From: Datnioides undecimradiatus | Taxonomy: Eukaryota > Chordata > Actinopteri > Lobotiformes > Datnioididae | Assembly: GCA_008933995.1 (NCBI GenBank) | Contig: WARS01000025.1 | Span: forward strand, 5,873,477 to 5,937,476 | Length of the DNA stretch: 64,000 bases | Direction: 5' to 3' | Part shown: piece by piece, positions 50,977 through 63,899 of the stretch | Numbering within the stretch: position 1 is the stretch's first letter | Layout: the number at the start of each line of letters is the position of its first letter | The notes under the pieces: model-generated | The model's database searches: none | What the model was told of the DNA's origin: nothing | The model's input: only the letters and a program-made list of their open reading frames with translations | Position numbers and translations under genes: made by a program

Positions 50977-53900
50977 GCTGCATTCTTCCAAGGTTAGACA
51001 ACCCCACCTCCTGCCTCTCCCCTGCGCCTGTTACTGAGGCTGATGGTGTCCAGCCACCGCGCGCTGCAGGCCGGCGCGGGAGCAGGAGCCAAACCGGTGA
51101 TGTCATGAAATCCAGTATCCGTCTCCCCCGCGCAGAAGCGGCATTGTGTAAGGATTTAGTGAATCGGGGTCGCGAGTCACGTCGAACGTCTTCAATGGAT
51201 TGAGAAACGTCAATCACCATGTTCGTGAAACCGTCACACATTCAGTTTGCTGTCAAGGAAGATGTAAAAAAAACAGCAATTATTCACATAAGAGAGGCTG
51301 CATCACTCTGTTTTGGGCGTTTCAGCTGTAACGGGCTTAGTTATGACTTCAATAAACAAATATCTGATCGTGAATATATCAATCACTGAGGGCTGAAAGC
51401 AACTGAACAGGCCAGGACGTGTGTCATGAAGCTGAAAATACATTGAGTTGAATTTATGTGATTTAAGACGTGCACAATGCTTCAGAGACGCTTTTAAATT
51501 GCATGATTTTACATCTTCAAGCGTCTAAAAAAGGATTTAAATGAAACAGTCTTATGCGGGATATTCATTCTTTGACTGAACTGGTAATAACTTTGACACA
51601 TCCTGCGATGAGAGGCAGAAATGAGGATGTTTCGTCGATTTAAGAGGTCTTTAGCAGGAAGGGGTCGTTAACCCGGCGCCATTTTCAAACACAGAAGTCT
51701 TATAATTCCCCCGAACTTCCTCCTGATTGACCTCGTCAATCACACGCGCAGCAGAGGGAGCGGGATGAAGCTCACCCGGCGCCTGTCAGCATTAACCTTG
51801 TTGTGCTGCCGCTGACGAATAAGACAGCATCCTGTTTAAGAGTCTGCGTTACGACTTGAAAGGAAAAGTACTGGGCAGCAAGGACGGGCGCTAAAACCTT
51901 AAGGGACCGGCTTCTCAGGTTATGATGCCATCTTGACAAAGCACCGCGTCATGTTCAAAGTCACTCGGGGTCATTTCAGAAATAAAGTTTGGAGATGCTG
52001 GAGGCGCACAGCTCAGCTGCAGAGACAGTGCCGCTGCACTCTGGCCTTGTTTCTTCTGACTGAGGGTTTTTCTGCGTCCTCCCCTCACCAAGCCTCTCAC
52101 CCCGGGAGGTCCGCGCTGTTTGTCGGAGGCGGGTTGTTTTAAGCCGCAGCTCCGCAGTCCTTCTGCTGCCTCCGGCCTTTCCTCACACAACCCCTCTATT
52201 AGTGGGTCAGCTGAGTGCTGCTGGAGATACAGGCAAAAATCGAGCTGTACAGCTGCACGCTGGCTAAGACCATTATAAATGGACAAAAGCCGACAGAGGG
52301 GAGGGGAGGGGAGGATGGGGGAGTGTGGGAAAAATAGAAAGAGCAAAATGCAGCCAATAATTAAGGCAGCATTAGTCAACTTGAATGCCAGTGCCAAGCA
52401 ACACAAAGGAAAAGTCAGTCCCTTTCACTGAATAACACAGTGCCAACATTGTAAAAAAGAAAAACCCTGAAAAGCTGAGTTAAGTGTACCAACACTGCTG
52501 CGGGCAGCCGTTTCTGCACCCCGCTGCCAACATGGATACCGCCGAGGTCCGACGAGCTCGAGCCAGGAGACAGGAGGGGTCTCAGGCGCCCCAAACACGA
52601 CTCATCTCAAGACGCGGGATCCGAGGCCACCACCAAACGGAGAGTCCGCGCAGCAGCGGCAGCCTCGGCGCTCCGGCTGTGTCTGCACAGGATGCGTTCA
52701 GGCACAGTGTTGAATTGTAGGTCACCCCCCCCCCCCCGACGTTTCGCCAGCGCTCAGAGCACAACACACAATCACTGTAATTAGCTGCATGAAACGGAAG
52801 AAACAGGCCCGAAGCCTCAGAAGCGTGTGCTGCAGCGGGCGGACAGACTGAATCACAGGTGCCAGCAGGACCCGCGTCTCCACGTAACCCCGCGGGGTCG
52901 AGTCGTAATCGGCCTGAGAAGACTGGCTCCTTCCAGGAACGACAGCATTTCAGGTTTTGGCTGCGTCATCGTCAACGCGTCACGGTCTGGTCCTTGTCTC
53001 TGTGACAATCTCAAGTGGGGAGGAAGTGAGTGGACAGGATGAGGCTGGACCGGATCATGAGTCTGGATTAATAAAATGTCCTATTAAAAAGGAAACAGCT
53101 GCGCTAAAAGAGCGAGGAGACCTTCTCCTTTTGTTTTTACCATGCAGTTAGCTTACCAGGGGCACATTCAACATCAGTATGTTTACAAAGTCTGGAACGA
53201 TCAGCCCTTGATGTCAGACAGAGGTCGACCAAAGCAGCTTCTGTCTTTCTGAGGTTTCCAGCTGACTTTTAAAGCAAAGACATTGATTTGGGAGTGCTGG
53301 ATATGCATCTGTAGGCACGGTGCGCAGTTGTGCCCGCACTCATCTTGAACGCAGCCTGTGAACCAACGTTAGAGCAGATAAACAGGTTTTTAATCGCCAT
53401 GTATCACTTTTTCTAACCCAGAGCCAGGCCCGTTTCTTGTTGTATCTGTGCTGTGTTTCACCAAGTAAAGTTACTTTCTTAATTTCTTTAAAAAACATGC
53501 TCCTGACAATTAAAACGAACATTTTAAGAAGACAAAGTTTTACGTTTTCTTGACGTGGGGAGCGAAAAAAAGCTGGAGACACCCCGCCTTGTCAAACCTG
53601 CCATGCCTAGTTACGGTTGCTATGACAACCAGAGTTCAGGCGCAGTTCAGCACCCAGCCGAGCACCTTTTAAAACAAAAAAGGCTTGGTGAAACTACTGG
53701 TTTCTGGTCATGGGTTAAACTCCTTGATGATGCTTCGCTATCAGACCTCGAGCCCGACTCCCCCGCCTCCGGTATCCGACGCTGTGACATCACACAAACA
53801 GCACGGGACTTTCACAGGCCCTGATCCAGGACTGCATGGCCACACAAAAACCAGCAGGTCTTCTCTCACACTTTTTTTTTTTTTAAATAAAAGGCAGCTA

Positions 53901-55286
53901 AAGGCTAATCTAATTAGCATTAATTATATTAGCCATGGGCTGCACAGATTTAAGCAGTGTCTCTTTAATTTAATCTTTTTTTGTTTAAACCACAAACCAG
54001 TTTCAAATCTGCACATGATGGGCGTTAGTCATGATCAAATATCTGGCCACTGGAGTGTGTGAGTGTGTGTGTGTGTGAGAGAGAGGAAGCTTGTGTTTCC
54101 GTGTGTTCACGATACACGCACATCGGCGCATCGTCTACATTATGTCTGACGGCGGACGGATTCTGTAATTACAGCGGCCGTCTCTGAGTGACAGAGCCTC
54201 TTGGTGCCGTGGTGTCGGTTAACGCCTGGCTCAGGCCCAGGCTGGCGATCGTACTCCGGGTGCCTTGACCCGGGCCGGGACGAGGGGGGGGGGGGGTCAC
54301 GAACCCGCACTGCGGTCACCGCGGTATGAATCCCACGCTGCTCTTTCAAGTAACAAATCCACACCTGTCTCCCCTCATTGGCGGTAATTAGAGATCAAGT
54401 GGCGGACTCTAATTTTCTCTGTTATGCATGAGATTCTGAGCTTTGGCAACCGAACGACCAAAGAGAAAACCCAAAGGAAAAGAGAAATACAGCAGAGCTC
54501 TGTATTATTGCACTCTGCAACTGAAAAATACCTGAGCTTTGTACTTTTGATGCACTTAAATCAATTAAAAAAAACAACATAATAGGCTGAACAGGAAATT
54601 GGTGATTAGCAGCCGTATTTTATCATTTCATCAAGTGCCAATTAATAACTGTCTCACCGCTTAGAAAAGTTCATATTTCCTGTTTCTTTTAATCTTCTAT
54701 GATAATCAATTCACACACAAGCAACTTTAAGAGGGCTCTTTAGATTTTGGGAAGGTGTGACAGTACATTTACCCATTTTCTTACATTTTATGATCTTTAA
54801 TATATTAAAAAACCCAAACAAAACAGCAGATTGATGGTGACAGATTTATAGCTGCAGTATTTCACACATGTTCTCCATCAGCTTGCCTCCACGTGCACAC
54901 TCTGCGTCGGGACTTCTGCGGCTGATCACAAACGTCAGTGGAAATATTGACTGAACAAGTTAAACTAACAAGTTATCAACTGTTAAACAGTATTTATATA
55001 TCAGTCACAACTGCATCCAACATCAACCTCAAAACCCAGAATCAGTCAGGCTCTAACATGTGCGCTAGTCTTTGTTAGGAATCCCACAATGCAATGCTCT
55101 GCCTGTACCACCATGTGCTATCCAACACCACGCCCGTTACAGGATGATTCATCCTTTTGCACCATTAACCGCCTCGCAATCTCGATTTACTCCCGACTAT
55201 CGAGTAAAACCATTTAGCATTTATTATCTGAGAAGTAATGAATGAGCGAGTGCTTCAGGTCATAGCCTTTATTCACCCAGCATGCA

Positions 55287-55303
55287 GGGGGGGGGGGGGG
55301 GGG
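55287..55303 (+). repeat. G17 homopolymer
   Basis: Seventeen consecutive G, able to form a G-quadruplex. Shorter runs are G13 at 54284-54296 and C13 at 52725-52737. Such runs are also prone to assembly length errors. Confidence 0.85.
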
Positions 55304-58300
55304 TCCGCAGTTCTCACAAATGACAAAAATAAAATGAAGCCACAGAAGCCGCAGCTGCAGAGAGAGCCGCTGGTCTTTCATGGTCCACTCGAGGCGGCCG
55401 TTAACACAGCCGCTGACAAAAGGGCCTCGCTCTCAGCGGCCTGACATGCAGCGGGCTTTAACTGGTGAGGCGGTGTGGACCCCTTATCGCAGGCACAGAA
55501 AAAGGCTGGGTCACAGGCCACAGCTGCCCTGTCCCTTACCCTGCAGGCTCGCTCTCTGGATGCGGACAGAGGCACGGAGCAGGACATCGCACCAGGCCCC
55601 GCGGGCGATTCCTCAAAGTGGTGGGGAGGTTCGTGGTGAGCTGACCCGGTGTAAGAGTCTAGTTTGCACTGTTCGATGTCACGGTTGTACTGAAAATCAT
55701 TAAAGGCTGCCATACTAGTTGATTTATGTTTATTTATCAAGATAAACTTGGTTTACTGTCCTGCTCTAATGTTTGACAGATGAACGCCCTAATTAAAGCT
55801 GATTTAAACATTAATTTCATTACTTTACATTTCAGGTCTTCCAATCTGAGCCTGATCCGTCCAAATTATATTTAGTCTGATTAGATCGGGGTAGGTTCCT
55901 GTTGCACAGCGGCGGATCTGGGTGAGTTTCACTATAATGTATGCTGAAATTCAATACTGTTTTAATACCAAAGACAAAAAGTCATGGCTGCTTCCTGCTC
56001 TCAAGACCCACTGTTGAAACAAACCCTCCGCTGACGGGCGTGTAACGTCTCCCGACGACCTGCGACCACATTTCTGACTAATGTTCCGGTCTGCGGCAGG
56101 AAATAAAATGGGTTCGATTGAATTTGAGATTTATTTTGTTTTTTTATGTCTCTGAGGTGTGTTTTTGTTGGTGCGGGGGCAGTTTTCCATTCATCTGTTT
56201 TGGATCAAGACGTCTTATTTAACATGCGTTCACATCTTCTCCATCTCACAACACACGGTGCTATATCAACGGCAGATCATGCAGCATAGGGGAGAGTGGC
56301 CGCCCAGTACTGAAGGACCTTTTCCCCTCAATCCAAGAGCTTTGAACGATACAGTCACATTTATATTCAGTGTAGCAACGACGTCTGTGCGGCAGCGTGA
56401 CACATCGCGGCTATAAACCACGTTGCGCTTCATGACTTGTCCGCGCCTTCGAACAACAAGCAGCTCGCCTGCATGGAAACCAATATCTGTGACCAAGTCA
56501 TTTAATCAGGCATCCGGTGCAAAGATGGATTACAGTGAAGACACAACACTGGGAGTAATGGACTGCTTTGCAACACAGGCTCGATGGCTTCACCTTGTGC
56601 CGCTGCCAGCCAGGTTTATAATTAATGACAGGGGAGCGCTGGCGTCAATTGTCTAGTGTCTTATCCGTCCATCTGTCCGTCCACCACACTGCTGGTTTTG
56701 AACATGAAAGGCATGAATGTACACAGTTTATTTCAGATTTGCGCTGCCAGTGGACAGATTAGGGTGCAGTGATGCAACCGGATCTAAACTCTATACCGTC
56801 GCCGACTTTTGATCGTCGGCGAGTATGAAAAGCAAATAGATAAATAAATAAATAAAAATCACACGGACGCTTCTCATCCCAGTGGAGTTTGCGATACCAT
56901 CTAAAGCGCTTGACAAACAAACTTCTCCCTAGACGAGACGCACGACCTTTCAAAAACACGCAGAGGGGTTGCTGCCAATTTCTGTGAATGGCAAGACAAA
57001 TATATCTGGGCCAGAAGGACGGGGTTGTTGATGCTGCTGATGGGGGGGGCCGGGGGGAGTGTGTGTTTGTGCGTTTCAGGGAAAAGAGGACGCAATCAGC
57101 TTTGGCTGTCTGCTGGGTACAAGGCTCGGCAGAGAGATTAAAAGAAAGGCTGCTCTCTTCCTGGGATTTGAGGGAGGACGGGGTCTCGGAGGGGCCACTG
57201 AGCTTTGGCCCAAATCAGTGCGGCAGGTGTCCGTCCGCAGTAAAAGGTGCTTTTATGGCATTTATCAAAGCTCAAAGTAACAAAACCAAGCAGAATTAAA
57301 ACCTGATGCCACAGTTCGCCTCACACGTACAATGCATTTTAGGGCCTTTCAGCTCGTTGTTTTGGTTAAACAACACACCACTTCTTTAATTAGCTCCTCT
57401 CTCTCTCTCGACGACCCTGCTTCTGGCCTCAGCTCTGCTACAAACTGACTGCTCGCAATCCCCACAGCGCCAAACAGACACAGTTAGCAACGAGCTTGTG
57501 ATCAGACCGGAGCATTTAGCAGCTGACGAGCCAGATCGTGCTCTCAGGAGATGGTGGAGACCAAAACTGAGCCAATAATTTATTCGCCCAGGAGCAGAAA
57601 CACAACTTTAAGTGAACGCTAATGCTGCTCCATTGCTGCTGGATGGTTGAACTTTTTGCTAACGTACTAGCCATAACTTTAAACGGTGATGTCAATGTTG
57701 TGTTAACAGCTCAAAACAAACAAATGAACCAGTTCTCAACAATCAAAGAAGTAAACAGATCAGAATAAAAGGCCAAACTGTCAATAACAACTTGCTAAAG
57801 GGCTTTATTAAACACCAGACCAACAGGGCGATTGACTGTGTTTGATCCACCTGCTTTCTTACTTTAAAGGCCCCGGGGTTTACTTCAAAGCAGCCCTGGG
57901 TGTTGCTGTATTTGTATCCTCTGTACCAGGCCGATACTGCGACGCATTGTGTTGCCTGCGCGGAGGAAGGGATCACAATAAGCTCCTGCTCTCTAGTTTC
58001 TGTTGGTCTAATCAGCGAGCAAGTGAGAGGAAATACCCAGGTAAATATCCCCGCTCAGGTCTCAGGGACACAAAAGATTGTTAAATAAGAGAAGGAGAGT
58101 TATGCATAGCCTTGGCTGCCGGCCATATTGTCCATGTATAGGAGGCTGGGCGTTCATCCAGACAGTCCCAGACACAGACGCCAAGGTTGGGCCACCCTGC
58201 CACAGACGTCCCTAATGGAGTCTGAGACAAACATCACTCCAAATTAGCCCCAGAGGCTTATTCCTTTTCACCCTTAAAATAAAATAAATCTTGGCTTTAG

Positions 58301-60376
58301 ACTTAAGACAGACAGTAACAGGAAAGAACAAGCGTGAACACCCGAACGTCATGACAGCCTCAGGCATGAACCGCCTGCAGTCAAGCTGCTGCCTCAAACC
58401 ACAGAGGATCTGGTTCTTCCTGGCAAGGTGACGGAGGTGAATGACTTCTTGTTACAGTAACGAGGAGAGAACCTGCAACTGCCACAAGTCCGACCAAAGC
58501 AAGGTCAATACCACAGAAACTATATTAAATGATGGTATTTTAAAATGTAATATATGTAAGATATGACCTCTACAGCATTATATAGTATATTAAACTAACA
58601 TAAAATCAGATTTCATTCATTTAAGACAAATAAAATGTTGCTTTGAGGGGAAACAGTAAACAACACTGCTCAACACTGACTATCTGACTCCTCATGTGTG
58701 AGAAATCACTGCTTCTCTTTGTTTTAAGTCAAAGTAAACTCAATATCTTAGGGTTGGAAACTGTGTGTAGGCTAAAACTGACAATATGGAGAGAGAAAAA
58801 CTCTTAAATCGTGTATATACATGATTAGGGTGACCTCACAACCTGCTTCGGTTTCTCAGTTTTACATCAGAAGCAGTCACGCAATCACAGCTAATAAATA
58901 CCAGGTGTGCCTGTCTAATTGCTCAGTTGCATCAGTTAGGCCAATAACGCCACAGGGTTAAACTGTTTGTCAAATAAAACATTTAATTCAAACACCTGAT
59001 GTCTTGCTTTCTTAGAAATGTCCGTTGAGCCGCTCTCTGAGAGCATTTCTACCTGCTCCTGCTGCGGTAGGTGAACCCGGGACGTGGAGATGCAGTCTCC
59101 AAGGAATCGTCCGAGCTATTGTGCTAACAGAAGGTATTAACAAATGCACGTACGTTTCTTTGAGCTTGTGTGAACGCAAATTACAGCCCCGGGGCCACAC
59201 CCTGCAGGTTTACTTGCGTGCCAAGTTGCATAAGTTCTTGGAAGGGCATAATGGTGGAAACCCTGCACCGCCTTGCACCATCATGTTTCTGGAGAGGCAA
59301 CAACGCCCTCAGCAACAGATCACTGTAACCGAGAAAGTAATGTTGCAACATCCGCAGACTCATCGCAGGGTGAAACAATCACTTAGCATAATAAGAACGA
59401 CTCCTCGCTCTTTTCACCAGAAGCTATCAGCGCACAAGGTCAAACAGGCTCATGTATAAGATTATAGTTAGGAAGTACAGCCTAATCTAGCATCGGTACA
59501 CACAGGAACCAATATTGACTGTTCTGATCTTGGAGTTAGCGTCAAAGGGACTAGAGTTTGAAGCGTGTGTTACTGTAGCTGAATCTTCGCTTGAACATTT
59601 CACATTTCAGCGCTGCCTTTGCTTTCCAAGTTGTAAAATTGGGTTTCTGCTTTTGTTTCATTATTCATCGAGATTCCTTTTATTATTTATTTCCCTCTGA
59701 TCCATGCATCTACTCACACTCTTTACTAAAGCGCTTGGTTGTTTTTGCAAACCCCTGTATAAAAGCTATTTTAAATCCTATCAGATTTTACTGTATAAGC
59801 CGTATAAGATCTTAAAGTGGCTGTAAGAAAGCTTGCTCTGTGGGGTGATCGTTGGCTCATTAATCAACTCTGGCTGACTCTGGGCCACAAGGAGCCTCTA
59901 AATCCTCTCCATTAGCCCCCTGTGACATGCCGTTAGAGGAGCACCCATGTCTGTGCGGGGTTCAATGTCATACAGCCCATCAGAGTATCCCCCTCCTCCT
60001 CCTCATCAACAGGCAGGAGGCCCGCATGAGCTGCAGATGGAGAGACTGCTGCAAAGTGACCGATGCTAATTTACAACATCTGCTTGAGCTTTCAAATTAA
60101 AAAAAAATAAAAATATATGAGAAAACCAGACGTTTGACACTGTAGCACATTTAGAGTCAGTAATATTAAATATGTATATTCAGGAAATCAATTAAACTCT
60201 TAAATAGAGCTGTGTAGTTTTTTATCAATTAACAAAAAGGTATGTTATATAAAATCATTAAAGAAAAGAGAAAAATCCTCTAATTTAAGAAGCTGAAATA
60301 TTTGGCCTTTGCTGTTTGAAACTGGTCATAAAAAGCGTTGAGGGCACACCATGAAACATGTAAACACACTTGTTTG

Positions 60377-60441
60377 GTGTGTTCGGGATCACCTTCAGGA
60401 GAGTCCTCCTTACAGGACTACCCTGAAGGTGATTCACACAC
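60377..60441. other. Long imperfect hairpin (pre-miRNA-like or palindromic element)
   Basis: Arms ATCACCTTCAGG (60388-60399) and CCTGAAGGTGAT (60422-60433) are perfect inverted repeats of 12. A 2x2 internal mismatch follows, then AGTCCT (60402-60407) pairs with AGGACT (60414-60419) around a six-base loop (60408-60413). Outside, GTGTGT (60377-60382) can pair with ACACAC (60436-60441) across an asymmetric internal loop. That gives 24 base pairs in 65 bases. I do not recognise a known microRNA. A small transposon-derived palindrome is the main alternative. Confidence 0.6.
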
Positions 60442-61041
60442 TCCCTCCCGCTCACGGCCCCTTTCCCCCTGCTCATTTATCCTCACCATACATGGCCTTC
60501 GCGCCAAATGCTGATTCAAACCAATCAGGATCCTCCCAGGAGAAACCGCCGACCACAGGTGCAGGGACGCCGGAAAAGAAAAGACGCCGCCGACAGCTGC
60601 ACTGTGCTACTTTTAGCCACTTTGTTTTCATACCTTTTAGCGTCAACACCTGCATTTTCTATTTACAAGGGTTTACTCTTGAATTGCAACATTTAACATT
60701 TGTGCCGAGGCGACACCCAGCCCTGCACGAGCTCTGATGCTGGTTTGACTGGCATGACCACAAAGCAAACACAGACAGAACCGTCCTGTGGTGAGGAGAC
60801 AATGTAAGCAATTCAAGAAGACCCATCTGCAAGTTCCCACACCACCACGTGACAGCAAAGGCGAGGCATCTAGTGTTGTCTGTCAAGTTGTTTCACCGTG
60901 TTGTTGTTGGCAGAATGTGAACAAGCAAAGTGATTTAAAGAGGTTAAACAATTTGGGCAATTAAAAGAAAACATGCGAGACGTCAGCGACGAGCGCTTTG
61001 AGGGCCTTTCAGTGTATTCACAGGGAGCATGGTGACATTGC

Positions 61042-61240
61042 CAGACATTCATGGTTCCCAGAGGATAAACCCTAATGACTATGGTGAGCCCCAGCCTTCC
61101 CCTCAAATGCTACCTGCACGTTTCCTCTGTCTCAACATCCACTGAACTGATTAGCACATTGTTTTATGTGAGTATTCATGGCGCTCAGAGGACGAACCCC
61201 AGTGACTCTGGTGATTACCTGGTCTTATCTCTAGTGCCGT
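61042..61240 (+). repeat. Two diverged copies of a fish repeat unit, about 127 bp apart
   Basis: Unit 1 (from about 61045) reads 'gacattcatggttcccagaggataaaccctaatgact', then 'atggtga'. Unit 2 (from about 61172) reads 'tattcatggcgctcagaggacgaaccccagtgactctggtga'. The shared 'attcatgg' lies at 61047-61054 and 61174-61181. The phrase is that of a very common teleost interspersed repeat whose consensus also contains two such units. Confidence 0.7.
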
Positions 61241-61289
61241 GTAGACAGAACCATCTAAACAACCACAGAACAGTTTGCAATGAACTTTA

Positions 61290-61590
61290 ATTTGTTGCAG
61301 AGGTGAAACAATTCAACAACTAATCAATTATTTAAGTGCTATAACGACCATTTTGATAATTGAATAAGCATTTAAGTTATTTTTTTCCATAAATGCCAAA
61401 TATTCTTTGGTTCTTCCTGAAAAGTGGAGCTTGTCTACTTACGTTTGTTTCATATCATTGTAAATTGAATATTTTAGAAAAGTGTAACAGATGATTTTTA
61501 CTGTTTTCCAGCTATTTTAACCAACAAATCATTAAAATAAACGCAAGCTCAATCGATGAGCAAAATGATCAGTGACTGAGAAACTCATCA
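61290..61590 (+). repeat. Fish palindromic-end interspersed repeat, near full-length copy
   Basis: About 300 bases showing the expected order: 'caacaactaatcaatta', 'accattttgataattgaataagc', 'aaatgccaaatattctttggttc', 'tcattgtaaattgaatatttt', then a diverged end. It is the best-preserved copy of this family in the window. Confidence 0.65.
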
Positions 61591-61674
61591 ACATGCCATG
61601 AATTCTAGTTTCTGCAAGATAAGACGGTTAACACGGTAAAGGTACCTGCTAAACACCTGCATTTATGAGTTTGT

Positions 61675-61740
61675 TATGATAGTGTTAGCATTTAGCTTGC
61701 AACACCACTGTGCCACTAAGGCCAGCCTTCATACTACGTT
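61675..61740 (+). repeat. Fragment of the 'gttagcatttagctt' fish repeat
   Basis: Reads 'tgttagcatttagcttgcaacaccactgtgccactaagg'-like sequence, the reverse-orientation counterpart of the element at 23582-23720. It lies a few hundred bases beyond the units at 61042-61240. Confidence 0.5.
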
Positions 61741-63079
61741 GTGGCCTTGAGGACACAGTTATATGAACAGACATCTACTGGGAGCTCCCTTGCTTTATTG
61801 CAGACAGTAAACTAGGCTCCCCACACCCACACACAGGCAATATAAGGAGATTTACATCCTTGCAGTGGCTGTTTATCTGCTGAAGAGGAAGCACACTGCA
61901 ATCCCCTCGACCGGGACCGCATCTTTATATCACAGCCTTCTTAAACTGCCTGAAACTGTGGACACAGATGCGAGGAAGACACAGCTCCCACGTTGCTCTC
62001 CCATCATGCCTCTGCACTCACTCACTATACCATGCTACTACTACTACTCTCTGTGGTACAGAAATGCACCGTGGAGGAGGAGGAGGAGGAGGACGGGAAA
62101 GAGCAGCAACACATCTACTTAGCATTTAAAGATTCATGGAGAGCTGCAACAGGAGAGGAGGGAAGCACATGTGTCAAGCGGAGGTTGAAAGATAGAGATG
62201 GAGGATAATGCAAGAAGGGAGCTGAGGGGGGGTTTGCAGGAACAGTTATGGCTGGAGGTGAGAGCACACAGGAAGAGAGGCTGCACATGTAAACAAAACA
62301 TGTTATGAACTCAAAAGACAAAAAGGAGGGACTTTCTGAATCTGCCTTGCAACATTCTTTGTCATGAACGCAACGACTTCAAACTGCTGAGACTTGTTAA
62401 AAGAAAACACTACGCACCAGAACGGACCAACAAAAAAAAATAAATAAATAAAAGAGCAGCCACGTGTGTGCTTTTCAATTCCATGAGGGGAAGCCAGGTC
62501 GAAAAGGAAAATGCTTTCTGGCAGCATCTCTGCGGCTATAAATATATAAATGAGCACACGTTCGCGGACATGCGTGTGCACTTACCCAACACTTGTCTGA
62601 GAACAAAATATAGGTCATCTCGTGATGATAATTAGAGCTCTATTTGTGAGCCCGGTTTAGAAATCAGCTCAAGACACTTTTGTCATTTTGCCTCTTATAG
62701 CTCAGATGGTGACGGGATAAAATTTGTGGTCACACATCGAAAAAAAGGTTGCTGCTTTATCTAGATTAAAAGGAAACGTGGGACTGTATCTGAAGGTGGT
62801 GCGCTTCATTCCTACACCTTATGGTGGTAGAGTTTTTCCTTTCACATAGCACTGTAGCCAGGGCTTCATACATCCCCATCACATGAACAGCTTTGCCTCA
62901 TTACAGTCAACTTACTACACAAGATAAAGCATTTCATATTGATCTGAGCGCATAGTATATTACCATGTGTGAATTATGCATGTTCGGGTCAATAAAACAG
63001 GGAAACACAGTGTCAGACTTAAATAGGTTTGTTGAAAATCAATGATATTTTTGCTTTGATGGCGATACACACGATTATT
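61741..63079. other. Non-coding stretch with a (GGA)n run
   Basis: Contains a GGA trinucleotide run at 62073-62093 and short A-rich runs. No coding exon or RNA gene was recognised. Confidence 0.55.
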
Positions 63080-63265
63080 TGATTGGCACAGAATTAAAAA
63101 GCAACTATTTTGATTTTTAAAGTCATTTTAAATGCAAAAATGACACACTGTGCAAGTTTCAGCAGTTTTATGTTGTTGAAAACTGAATATTTCAGACTGT
63201 TGGTTAGACAGAAGACAAAAATGAGTAGACTGAACCAATGAGGAAAGTTATTAGCTGCAGCCCTA
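63080..63265 (-). repeat. Fish palindromic-end interspersed repeat, copy ending in 'ttagctgcagccc'
   Basis: Shows 'gaaaactgaatatttcagactgttggttagacagaagac' and ends 'gttattagctgcagccctac', the terminal part of the same element as at 61290-61590. Confidence 0.6.
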
Positions 63266-63762
63266 CTTTAACATCCCCCAAAAAAAACTCATTATTGCAA
63301 CTTTTGACAACATAGTGGGCAGCTTGTTTGAAGCTATTCCAGGAGCTGATATGATATAATGGAGTGACAGGAAGTCATAAACGATAAGAGCTACCAGGTA
63401 ATGACCTCACACTGTTGCTAATCACTGTAAGCTCTGATCTGAGGGTCTGGGCCATACTCTTAACCTTATTCTAGCGTGACATGACAACCTAACACAGGAG
63501 GGGGGAGTGCATGTATGCAATATGTGACATTTACCATCAGCACTGCAGCAATTATGATGATGAGGCACACAGAATGGATGGAGAAGCATGTTACAGGCTG
63601 GTTCAACGACCAGAGCCCCGATGTCAGCGCGAGCTGCTGCTGCTCAGCTGCACGTTCATGGTCAGGAGAGTCAGCTGAGCTCTGTCATCTCAGTCACACC
63701 GCTGAGGAAGACCTCATCAGCGAGAAGGGGGAATCAAAATCGTTCGCCTCCACATGGCAAGA

Positions 63763-63788
63763 CGCGCACACGCGCGCGCGCACACACA
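63763..63788. repeat. Alternating (CG)(CA)(CG)(CA) tract, Z-DNA type
   Basis: Twenty-six bases of uninterrupted pyrimidine-purine alternation with a CG core. Confidence 0.8.
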
Positions 63789-63899
63789 GGAAGGAAACGA
63801 CGGAAACGCCAGTTCTCGCTTTCTGCATCGAGCACATTCTCATGTGTCAACAAAAACACTGATGCTTATCTCTGCGTTGGTTACAAAACATGTACACAA

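Larger units (their letters stand above)
47432..60376. other. Gene-free stretch: far2 first intron or intergenic
   Basis: I recognised no coding exon on either strand. The stretch contains microsatellites at 50558-50579 (TG), 50955-50976 (CA) and 54058-54078 (GT), and homopolymer C/G runs at 52725-52737, 54284-54296 and 55287-55303. There is an alternating CA/CG tract at 48777-48801 and a CpG-dense patch at 48930-49045. A 144-codon open frame at 59025-59459 lacks an ATG start and any recognisable domain. Confidence 0.55.

Noticed and set aside
59025..59459. 144-codon open frame in the gene-free stretch
   Set aside because: It begins without an ATG, and shows no domain, splice sites or coding-like neighbours that I recognise.
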